Source: Streptomyces sp. SM1 (lineage in GTDB: Bacteria > Actinomycetota > Actinomycetes > Streptomycetales > Streptomycetaceae). From it: 44,329 nt of DNA. The number at the start of each line of letters is the position of its first letter. Within the stretch, counting starts at the first letter, position 1. Both the position numbers and the translations under genes were made by a program. The DNA is taken from positions 1-44,329 of the forward strand of contig NZ_NEUB01000802.1 in the NCBI RefSeq assembly GCF_002910825.1. Direction: 5' to 3'. This document shows, one piece after another, positions 32,825 to 39,668 of this stretch. The notes beneath the pieces are model-generated. The model saw only the letters and a program-made list of their open reading frames with translations, was not told the origin of the DNA and did no database searches.

Positions 32825-33720
32825 CCCTCGGCGCCGACTTACCTCTCACCATCGTCATCTGCAGCAACCGCCCCGACAGCCTGCCGGCAGCTGTCACCCG
32901 CACGGCCCCGACCATGGGCCTCAGGGACCGGCTCCTGGTCATCGCGGACATGCCCGCCCAGCACCTACCCACGCTGCCCACAGACGCCTCGCCGCCTCCG
33001 TCCCGCATCCGCGTCATCTGCAACGAGGGGAACCAGGGACTCGCCCACAGCCGCAACAAGGCCATGAAGGAGGCCACGACGCAGCACGTCGTCTTCCTCG
33101 ACGACGACATCGTCCCCACCGCCGAGGCACTGACCCGCATACGCGAAGCCCTGACCGCCGGCGCACACGTCACCGGGACGAGGATCACTGCCCACCTTCA
33201 AGGGCGCCGCCGCCCGTGGTTCCTCACCTCGGGACAGCTGCACTACCTCGGCTCCCACGCGCCGGCCCAGCCGGCGTCGATCTGGGGCGGCAGTTTCGCC
33301 ATCGACGTCGAGCACGCCCGCTTGCTGGGAGTCGGCTTCGACGAGCGCCTCGGCCGGATCGGCGGCTCCCTCATCTCCGCCGAGGACACCACCTTCGTAC
33401 GGGAGATGACCGCGTGCGGTGCCACCGCGACGATCCTGCACGACGCCGAGGTGCAACACCTGATCCCTGCCCACCGGTTGACCCTGTCCTACCTGCTGCG
33501 CCGCGCCTTATGGCAGGGCCGCAGCGAAGCACGGCGTAACGACGCACGGCGAGGCATCGCCAAGGAATGGAACCGCAACCGCTCGGGAGACGGCACCCGT
33601 CCGATGCGCGCCGCCCTCGCCCTGCTCTACACCGCCAGCGTTCTTCTAGGAGTGTGTCGGGAGGCCATCACACGGAGCCGGGCCAGCGCCGCCGACGCCG
33701 AAACCAGGAGCGATCGATGA
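32821..33720 (+). CDS. GT2-family glycosyltransferase
   Basis: This encodes 299 aa from ATG 32821 (ATGA overlap). GT-A features: TIVICSNRPDSL near the N-terminus, NQGLAHSRNKAM, the DxD motif FLDDDIVP (about residues 97-104) and WGGSFAIDVEHARLLG. A late segment has SAEDTTFVREMTACG, the ED motif that binds the acceptor. The C-terminus is basic with a hydrophobic AALALLYTASVLLG stretch that might anchor it weakly. It differs clearly from the GT2 enzyme at 27617. Confidence 0.9.
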   Translation: MTLGADLPLTIVICSNRPDSLPAAVTRTAPTMGLRDRLLVIADMPAQHLPTLPTDASPPPSRIRVICNEGNQGLAHSRNKAMKEATTQHVVFLDDDIVPTAEALTRIREALTAGAHVTGTRITAHLQGRRRPWFLTSGQLHYLGSHAPAQPASIWGGSFAIDVEHARLLGVGFDERLGRIGGSLISAEDTTFVREMTACGATATILHDAEVQHLIPAHRLTLSYLLRRALWQGRSEARRNDARRGIAKEWNRNRSGDGTRPMRAALALLYTASVLLGVCREAITRSRASAADAETRSDR

Positions 33721-34718
33721 AGGCAGCCATGGTCATTCCGCCCTACCGGTACGGTGCCGACCCCAGCCAGTGGATCACCGTGCCGCCCCAGGGCTACGGC
33801 GGCATCCAGTGGGTCGTCGCCACGCTCATGGACGGGCTGCTGGAGGCCGGGTGCGAGATCCTCCTCCTCGGAGCTCCAGGAAGCCCGGTCCAGGACGGCG
33901 TCACGGTGTCCGACGCAGTGGAGACGGCCGATATCCACGCCGCCATCGAAGCCTTCGGCCCGGACATCGTCCACGACCACTCGAACACCGCCGCGCTGCC
34001 AGCCAGCAACCACAGACCCACGGTGAGCACACACCACCTCAACAGCGTGCCGGAGCTCCAGACCAACGGCGTCTACCTCTCCCGCGCGCAACGCACTGCC
34101 GCGGGATCGGTCTCCGCGCCGGTGATCCGGCTACCGGTCAACCCCGCGCGCTGTCAGTTCCAGGAGGTGAAGGACGACTATCTCCTTTTCCTTGGCCGGG
34201 TCTCCGCGCACAAGGGCGTGCGCGAGGCGGCGGCGTTCGCGCGCGCCGCCGGCGTGCCGCTGAGGGTCGCCGGACCGGCCTGGGAGAAGGACTACCTGGA
34301 CGCGCTGCTGGCCGACTTCCCGCACACCGTCCGCTATGTGGGCGAGGTCGGCGGCAGCGCCCGTACCCGGCTGATCGCACGCGCCCGAGCGCAACTCGTG
34401 CTGTCCCAGCCGTGGGGAGGACCGTTCGGCGGACGATGGATCGAGCCCGGCGCCACCGTGGTCTCGGAGGCCGCCGCCAGCGGCACCCCGGTGATCGCCA
34501 CGGACAACGGATGCCTGCCGGAGATCGTCCCCGGCGTCGGTACGGTGCTGCCGATCGGAGGGGAGATCACACCCGGCGACGCGAAGGGAGTGCTGGCGTC
34601 GCTTCCCACGGCCCAGGTCGTGCGCGAAACAGCGGTGGACCGATGGGGCCACCACACCATCGCCCGCCAGTACCTGGCGGTCTACAAGAGAGCGGTCAGC
34701 GGCGAGGTCTGGACGTGA
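33717..34718 (+). CDS. GT4-family glycosyltransferase, last gene of the operon
   Basis: This encodes 333 aa from ATG 33717 (ATGA overlap). It is a GT-B retaining glycosyltransferase: PPQGYGGIQWVV near the N-terminus, IVHDHSNTAALPAS, FLGRVSAHKG (start of the C-terminal Rossmann domain) and the E-x7-E motif in SEAAASGTPVIATDNGCLPE. The first Glu of that motif acts in catalysis in the family. The stop lies 10 bp from the stop of the convergent methyltransferase gene, inside a hairpin terminator. Confidence 0.92.
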   Translation: MKAAMVIPPYRYGADPSQWITVPPQGYGGIQWVVATLMDGLLEAGCEILLLGAPGSPVQDGVTVSDAVETADIHAAIEAFGPDIVHDHSNTAALPASNHRPTVSTHHLNSVPELQTNGVYLSRAQRTAAGSVSAPVIRLPVNPARCQFQEVKDDYLLFLGRVSAHKGVREAAAFARAAGVPLRVAGPAWEKDYLDALLADFPHTVRYVGEVGGSARTRLIARARAQLVLSQPWGGPFGGRWIEPGATVVSEAAASGTPVIATDNGCLPEIVPGVGTVLPIGGEITPGDAKGVLASLPTAQVVRETAVDRWGHHTIARQYLAVYKRAVSGEVWT

Positions 34719-34733
34719 CCTCGGAAGGTCACG
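34714..34733. terminator. Bidirectional hairpin between convergent genes
   Basis: CGTGACCT-CGGA-AGGTCACG, a perfect 8-bp stem with a 4-nt loop. It spans both stop codons (GT4 on plus, methyltransferase on minus). There is no U-tract, as is usual for Streptomyces terminators. Confidence 0.6.
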
Positions 34734-35559
34734 CCTTACGCTGCTTCGCCAGACGCTGACGGCGCGCTTCGTAGAGAACGACGGAGGCGGCGTTCGACGC
34801 GTTCAGGGAGCTGGCCGAGCCCGTCATCGGAATGCTGATCACGTGGTCACAGAGCTCTCGCCAGGCCGAGCTGAGGCCGGCGGTCTCATTGCCGATGAGC
34901 AGTAGAACCGGCTGGGTCAGATCGAATTCCGAGACCTCGGCATCGCCGTCCTCGTCCGTGCCGACGACGGCAACCGGCCGCCCCTGAGCGCGTTCCTTCT
35001 CCAGCCACTCCATGACCTCGTGGTGCGACTGGCTCCGCACCACGGGCACGGCGAAGAACGATCCCGTGGAGGCACGTACCGACTTGGGGTCGTAGGGGTC
35101 CGCGGCGTGCCCCGTTACGATGAGCCCGCTCGCGCCGAAGGCGTCGGCCGATCGCACGATGCTTCCGATGTTGCCGGGCTGCGTCGGCCGGTCGAAGACC
35201 AGGCCGAGGAAGTCATCGTGGACCTTGATCCGCGACAGGCTGTCCGGTGCCATCTCGACCACTGCCAGGACCTCCGCGGCCCCGTCGGCCTTCTCGCTGA
35301 GCTCGGCGAGCAACTGCGGCGCCATCGCGACGCGCTCGGCGCCGACACCGCGCAGTAGATCCTCGGCCCATCGGGAGAGCGGGCGGCTGGCATCGTAGAG
35401 CAGGGACCGAACGGTCCAGCCGTGCTCCACCGCCATCGTGATCGGCCGCACGCCCTGAACGAGGAACTCCTTGGCACGCCCTCGCTTGGTGCGGTTGTTG
35501 AGCAGCGTCTGCAGCTGCTGGAAACGGGCATTGCGGGTCGTGATCCGCTGCACTGCCAC
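34729..35559 (-). CDS. SpoU/TrmH-family RNA 2'-O-methyltransferase, AviRb-like
   Basis: This encodes 276 aa from GTG 35559 (GGAGG 4 nt upstream; GTG 35553, 6 bp later, is an alternative). Residues 1-110 form an L30e-like substrate-binding domain. The SPOUT knot motifs follow: motif I FDRPTQPGNIGSIVRSADAF with the catalytic Arg, motif II LLLIGNETAGLSSAW and motif III IPMTGSASSLNASNAA. Recalling the sequence of AviRb (23S rRNA U2479 methyltransferase, avilamycin resistance), the blocks RNARFQQ, AVEHGW and YDPKSVR look much alike; this is memory, not an alignment. Related housekeeping TrmH proteins exist in all Streptomyces, so resistance is a hypothesis supported by position beside the carbohydrate operon. 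Confidence 0.88.
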   Translation of the reverse strand: MAVQRITTRNARFQQLQTLLNNRTKRGRAKEFLVQGVRPITMAVEHGWTVRSLLYDASRPLSRWAEDLLRGVGAERVAMAPQLLAELSEKADGAAEVLAVVEMAPDSLSRIKVHDDFLGLVFDRPTQPGNIGSIVRSADAFGASGLIVTGHAADPYDPKSVRASTGSFFAVPVVRSQSHHEVMEWLEKERAQGRPVAVVGTDEDGDAEVSEFDLTQPVLLLIGNETAGLSSAWRELCDHVISIPMTGSASSLNASNAASVVLYEARRQRLAKQRKA

Positions 35560-35866
35560 CCGTCCTCCAAGCCGAAGATGATCGTTGCGAACCCAGTTGT
35601 CCCAGGCGTAACACGGCACCGGGCACCCAGCAGGTTACACGGACTGGATCGTGACTGTACGTGTCCATCCGTTGTGCAGGCGTCTCGGCTTCGGGCGGCA
35701 GCGCAGACGAGGTCGCCCTGTTGGCGACGGCTACGACCTCGCCGGGAACGACCAGCTGACTTCCAACGGCTTCTCTACGACCGGACCATCCCTCAACCCG
35801 CGTGCAGTTCGGCCACGAGCCGTTCCGTCTCGAGGTCGCCGGGGACGGCCGCTTGGGATCACAGCC
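35560..35866. other. Intergenic region, no gene seen
   Basis: This 307-bp region lies upstream of the methyltransferase (minus) and downstream of the ATPase gene (minus). I see no supported gene. The promoter of the methyltransferase should be near 35580-35640. Short open frames on both strands lack ribosome sites. Confidence 0.4.
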
Positions 35867-36433
35867 TCATGCAGCCTGATGTCGCTTCCCAGCAGTTGCT
35901 GCGCCGAACGACGACTGCGAGTCGGCCGGCAAGGCCCTACGAGCGTCACACTCGGTTCGTCGGACGGCAGCGTCACCCACGTGAGGTGAAGGCAGTGCAT
36001 CCGCACGGTAGTCGCCCGTGTCCTCGGCCCAGGGCTCCGACGTGATCTCGAACCATGTCGTCTTGCCCGAGGGTTCCGGTTGCATCCCCCAGTCGGCCGC
36101 CAAGGCGCTCACGAGCAGGAGGCCCCGACCGTTTTCGTCGTTCGGCCCTGCCTCAACACTTCTTGGCAACGATGCATCCGTGTCCGTGACTTCGACGCGA
36201 AGCCGCTCGTCGGCCCGCGTCACGGAGACGTCGCACGGAGCGTCTGTGTAAAGGACAGCGTTGGCGATCACCTCGCCGGCCAGCAACTCGACGGTCTCCA
36301 GTGTCTGGTCCGACAGCGGAAGCCCCAGATCCCGGGCTAGCGAAACAACTTGGCGGCGTGCGGCCGGGACAGCGTCGACAGCAGCCGCAACCGTGAATCC
36401 GTACGTCGGACGTTCGGGACTGCGACGCGCCAT
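35867..36433 (-). CDS. RsbW-like ATP-binding protein (anti-sigma-factor type)
   Basis: This encodes 188 aa from ATG 36433 (AGGTGAGG about 8 nt upstream); the frame is open further upstream without a start signal. It is a GHKL ATPase domain: N-box LAGEVIANAVLYTDAP (Glu, Asn), G1 VEVTDTDASLP, and G2 ENGRGLLLVSALA with the Gly-rich lid. These are features of RsbW/SpoIIAB kinases that bind sigma factors or their antagonists. In Streptomyces such proteins often neighbour XRE regulators. The C-terminal 60 residues are not part of the domain and look low-complexity. The palindrome 67 bp upstream (36500-36514) suggests control by an XRE protein. Confidence 0.87.
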   Translation of the reverse strand: MARRSPERPTYGFTVAAAVDAVPAARRQVVSLARDLGLPLSDQTLETVELLAGEVIANAVLYTDAPCDVSVTRADERLRVEVTDTDASLPRSVEAGPNDENGRGLLLVSALAADWGMQPEPSGKTTWFEITSEPWAEDTGDYRADALPSPHVGDAAVRRTECDARRALPADSQSSFGAATAGKRHQAA

Positions 36434-36499
36434 GACGACAACCTCACCTGGTAGTGGCCTCAGTGACAAAGAAGCCTTCCACCCGACAAGGGCTGTGGG

Positions 36500-36514
36500 A
36501 GGACAGTCTGTCCG
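36500..36514. promoter_or_regulatory. 15-bp palindromic operator candidate, copy 4
   Basis: AGGACAGTCTGTCCG. It lies 67 bp upstream of the ATPase start at 36433, close to the 62 bp seen for copy 1 and the gene at 17431. Confidence 0.65.
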
Positions 36515-36918
36515 TAGGCACGCCCGGCAAGACGCCTTGACGCTTCGACGTGTTGTGGTACGGGTCGGCTTCTGTTGAGGCCGCGAACACCGGAAACACA
36601 CGTCGCGTAGACCGTACCCCTCCGCACCTCACCTCAGACCACCACTCTTGGAGGCCGTGGACGAGGAGTAATGCGCCATCACGCTCGTGCACTGTCCGGC
36701 GCAGCTATCCCCTGTCCGTATAGCGGCTGAATCGGGCGCCCTTGACGGTCGTCCCCACAGGCGGGCCTCGCGGACCGGTTGGAGGGACTTGACTGTGTGG
36801 GCAGTCAGGAAGAACGGTGAGCGGGTCGTCGAGTACGCCTCGCAGCTGCAGGACCAGGCCAGGGCGATCATAGGCGTCGCCCTGCGCCGGCAAGCGGCGC
36901 TTTGGGATGCGAGCGCTT
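36515..36918. other. Region between ATPase and excisionase-like genes
   Basis: About 400 bp. It includes a half-site CTGTCCG near 36712 and a possible truncated gene on plus: GTG 36795, preceded by GGAGGG, begins WAVRKNGERVVEYASQLQDQ and reads on into the excisionase-like region as low-complexity. It could be the 5' fragment of a host gene cut by the integrative module; I do not annotate it as a complete gene. Confidence 0.35.
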
Positions 36919-37203
36919 CTACGCACACAGGCTGTGCTGCTCGCCGGCGGCTTCGGGACCGCCGTCCGGCTGCTGGCGCTCCAGCCCGAGCAGCCTCAGC
37001 AGGTCGGCAGTCACTACTCGGTAGGCATTGCCGAGCCGCAGCACCTTGACGGGGTACCCCCCTTGCTTGGCGAGCCCGTATCCGGTGGAGCGGCCGATCA
37101 TCAGCGCCCGGTTCGCGGTGTCGAGGTCGATGACCGCCGGAAGAGCGAGCAGCTCGTCACTCGTCAGCCCTCGCACTTCACGGGAAGAAGCGGGTGCCTT
37201 CAC
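36919..37203 (-). CDS. Excisionase/AlpA-like HTH protein
   Basis: This encodes 94 aa from GTG 37203 with GGAGGG 4 nt upstream. A winged-HTH (MerR/Xis type) is visible: LPAVIDLDTANRALMIGRST, then GYGLAKQGGYPVKVLRLGNA, then YRVVTADLLRLLGLE. Proteins of this kind bend DNA for excision by the partner integrase or act as helix-turn-helix regulators. It is divergent from the XRE and integrase genes. The tail after residue 75 is disordered. Confidence 0.8.
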   Translation of the reverse strand: MKAPASSREVRGLTSDELLALPAVIDLDTANRALMIGRSTGYGLAKQGGYPVKVLRLGNAYRVVTADLLRLLGLERQQPDGGPEAAGEQHSLCA

Positions 37204-37259
37204 GATGCCCTCCTGATGCCTTCAGGTGCCGCAATGTCGGGCCCAGATGTATCACGTAG

Positions 37260-37293
37260 TTGCCGCTGCACTTTCCATCGCCTTAAAGTGCAG
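37260..37293 (+). promoter_or_regulatory. Leaderless promoter with embedded operator
   Basis: A -35 TTGCCG (37260-37265) and -10 TTAAAG (37283-37288) are separated by 17 bp. The -10 is 7 nt before ATG 37296, so the transcript should start at or next to the start codon. An inverted repeat CTGCACTTT (37266-37274) and AAAGTGCAG (37285-37293), 10-nt spacer, fills the promoter spacer and covers the -10, so a bound repressor would block it. Confidence 0.65.
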
Positions 37294-37295
37294 CC

Positions 37296-37955
37296 ATGAA
37301 ACCCGATCACTGGCCAGCGGCGTTCACCGCCCGGATCGCCCAAGAGATGCGCGAGGCGCGCAAGGCCGCCGGCCTCACCATGGGCGAGGTCGCCCAGGGG
37401 TGTGCCGACCGCGGACTGACGGAAATCACCGAGCAGTCCGTGAAGAACCTGGAGTCCGGCCGTAAGGCGAGCATGACCATCGCCGACTTCGTCGTGCTGG
37501 CTGACGTCCTTAGCGTTCCGCCCGTGACCCTCCTCTTTCCGCTCGGTTCCTCCGCCACGGTGGAGGTCCTGCCGGGACGGGAGGTGTCCACCTGGGACGC
37601 GCTCGCGTGGTTTACCGGCGAGACACCCATGGACCAGCCCGCCCCCGAGGGCACCGCCCGCGATGTCCTCGACGTCTTCCGCAGCCACGGTGATCTGGTG
37701 GCTGCGGCGGCAGTATCCACTGCCCTGGCCAAGGAGCGACGGCGTGCGGCGAGCACCACCTTGGACCGGGCTCGCAGAGCCACGCTCCTGCAGCGCGCCG
37801 AGGGTTACGAGGAGCACGCCTTCGAGGACTGCCAGGAGCTGCGTGCCTTCCGAGCCCGGATGCGTGCGCGATCCCTCGTGCCTCCGGCCCTTCCCGACGA
37901 GCTTGCCTTCGTCGACCAGCCCGAAATAGAGACTCAGGTAGAGGACAGCGAGTGA
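37296..37955 (+). CDS. XRE-family regulator of the integrative module
   Basis: This encodes 219 aa from ATG 37296. Residues about 15-72 are a Cro/C1 HTH (AQEMREARKAAGLTMGEVAQ, then ITEQSVKNLESGRKASMTIA). The following region, including WDALAWFTGETP and the helical ATLLQRAEGYEEHAFEDCQE, is of unknown function. There is no Shine-Dalgarno, consistent with a leaderless transcript. The operator overlapping its promoter suggests it represses itself and the downstream integrase (GTGA overlap), as prophage-type or AICE-type repressors do. Confidence 0.88.
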   Translation: MKPDHWPAAFTARIAQEMREARKAAGLTMGEVAQGCADRGLTEITEQSVKNLESGRKASMTIADFVVLADVLSVPPVTLLFPLGSSATVEVLPGREVSTWDALAWFTGETPMDQPAPEGTARDVLDVFRSHGDLVAAAAVSTALAKERRRAASTTLDRARRATLLQRAEGYEEHAFEDCQELRAFRARMRARSLVPPALPDELAFVDQPEIETQVEDSE

Positions 37956-39565
37956 AGAACGGCACCATCACCCGGCGGTGCCGGTGCACTGATCCCGCGA
38001 CCGGCAAGGACTACGGGGCCTCATGCCCCAAGCTCAAGTCGCGGCGACACGGCGTCTGGAGTGTGTTCCAGGAGCTGGATCCTGCTCAGGACGGCCGCCG
38101 TCGCCGGTTCCGTCGCGGCGGCTTCGAAAGCTCGGCCAAGGCCCAGGAAGAGCTGGACAAGGTCCGCGCTCTCATGGCCATACCCGAGGAGGACGACGCC
38201 TGGGGCAAGACCCAGATCAGCGACCTCATCGAGAGCTGCCTCAAGGAGAAGGAGCCGCTTCCGGACTACGACGAGACCCGTCGCCGCTTCCAGACCGGGC
38301 AGACCCTCAACTCCAAGACCACCGTCGCCGAGTGGCTCGACACCTGGCTCGCCGGACGCAAACGCCTGCGTCGCGGCGGGGCGGCGCGCTACGAGTGCGA
38401 CATCCGCGTCCATCTCAAGCCGCACCTGGGCCACCTGCGGCTGGACAAGCTCCGCGTGCACCACATCAACACGATGTTCGACGCGATCAACGAGCGCAAC
38501 ATCGAGATCCAGGAGCAGAACGCCCAGCGGCGCGCGGTGCGCGACGAACTCAAGGCGACGCCGTGGAAGGGCGCTGAGAACCGGGCTCGTCGCAAGTGGC
38601 TGCAGGCGCAGCTCGACGCCATGCCACCGTTCCGGCGCATCACCGGCCTCAACACCCAGCCGCATATCCGCGACACCCTGCGGGCCGCGCTGAACGTCGC
38701 TATCGCCCAGCAGGTGATGCCCGCCTTCAACCCGGCCGCCCACGTCGAGTTGCTGCCCGGAACCAAGCCGAAGGCCCTCATCTGGACCGACGAGCGGATC
38801 GCCCACTGGCAGGAGACCGGCGAGAAGCCCTCCCCGGTCATGGTCTGGACACCCGAGCAGACCGGCCAGTTCCTCGACTTCGTCGCCGAGGACCGGCTGT
38901 ATCCGCTGTGGCGGCTCATCGCCTTCCGGGGAACACGACGCGGCGAGGCTTGCGGCGTCCGCTGGGTGGATCACTCGGCCGCCGCGCAGTCCCTGGCCAT
39001 CGCCATCCAACTCGTCCAGGACGGCTGGGAGATCCATGAAGGTGCCCCCAAAACCGACAGCGGCATCCGTCTGATCGCCCTCGACGACGAGACGCATCAG
39101 GTCCTGCTCAGGCACAAGGCCGGCCAGGAGCAGGAACGGGAGGCGTGGGGCGATGGCTGGCAGGACACCGGCCGCATCTTCACCCAGGAGGACGGTTCCC
39201 TTCTCCACCCCGGCAAGGTCTCCGACCTCTTCGAGCGTCTGGTCGCCGCTGCCGGTCTGCCTCCGATACGGCTCCACGACCTGCGCCATGTCTCCGCGAC
39301 GCTCATGCTCGCGGCCGGAGTCGACATCAAGGTCGTCTCCGAGACCCTCGGGCACTCGGACACCCGTATCACCCGCGACATCTACCAGGCTGTCCTGGAC
39401 GACCTCGCCCGCGACGCCGCCGAGAAGGTCGTGCAACTCGTGCCTCGGGCGCGGAAGCCCCTCACAGTGGTCAAGGACACCGAGGCTGCGGCCCCCAGCC
39501 GCAGGCCGAGGATGACTCCGCCCCGGAAGACCAAGAGGGTGTCGACGGAGGAGCGCTCCGCCTGA
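37952..39565 (+). CDS. Tyrosine-type integrase
   Basis: This encodes 537 aa from GTG 37952 (GTGA overlap). The catalytic residues are present: R329 (GTRRGEA), K367, H442-x-x-R445 (HDLRH), H468 (LGHSD) and Y478 (DIYQAV). An N-terminal Cys-rich segment (C10, C12, C25) and an arm/core-binding region precede the catalytic domain, with an insertion of about 90 residues between 180 and 270 that is longer than usual. It is of the kind used by actinomycete integrative elements to insert at tRNA or other attB sites. No attachment site was identified next to it. Confidence 0.93.
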   Translation: MKNGTITRRCRCTDPATGKDYGASCPKLKSRRHGVWSVFQELDPAQDGRRRRFRRGGFESSAKAQEELDKVRALMAIPEEDDAWGKTQISDLIESCLKEKEPLPDYDETRRRFQTGQTLNSKTTVAEWLDTWLAGRKRLRRGGAARYECDIRVHLKPHLGHLRLDKLRVHHINTMFDAINERNIEIQEQNAQRRAVRDELKATPWKGAENRARRKWLQAQLDAMPPFRRITGLNTQPHIRDTLRAALNVAIAQQVMPAFNPAAHVELLPGTKPKALIWTDERIAHWQETGEKPSPVMVWTPEQTGQFLDFVAEDRLYPLWRLIAFRGTRRGEACGVRWVDHSAAAQSLAIAIQLVQDGWEIHEGAPKTDSGIRLIALDDETHQVLLRHKAGQEQEREAWGDGWQDTGRIFTQEDGSLLHPGKVSDLFERLVAAAGLPPIRLHDLRHVSATLMLAAGVDIKVVSETLGHSDTRITRDIYQAVLDDLARDAAEKVVQLVPRARKPLTVVKDTEAAAPSRRPRMTPPRKTKRVSTEERSA

Positions 39566-39579
39566 GTGAGCGATGAAGA

Positions 39580-39614
39580 GGAGCCCCGGTCAGCTCGAAT
39601 CTGACCGGGGCTCC
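39580..39614. terminator. Strong hairpin terminator after the integrase
   Basis: GGAGCCCCGGTCAG at 39580-39593 pairs with CTGACCGGGGCTCC at 39601-39614: a 14-bp perfect stem with a 7-nt loop. It lies between the convergent integrase and the 840-aa gene and should stop transcription from both sides. Confidence 0.85.
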
Positions 39615-39668
39615 GGCATGTTGCCGCGACGGTACCGAGACCGTCTAGTGGTCCATTCGCTGGGCCGG

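Noticed and set aside
35230..35250. A further CGACAGGCTGTCCG palindrome
   Set aside because: It is inside the methyltransferase coding region, deviates from the consensus, and is explained by the protein sequence.
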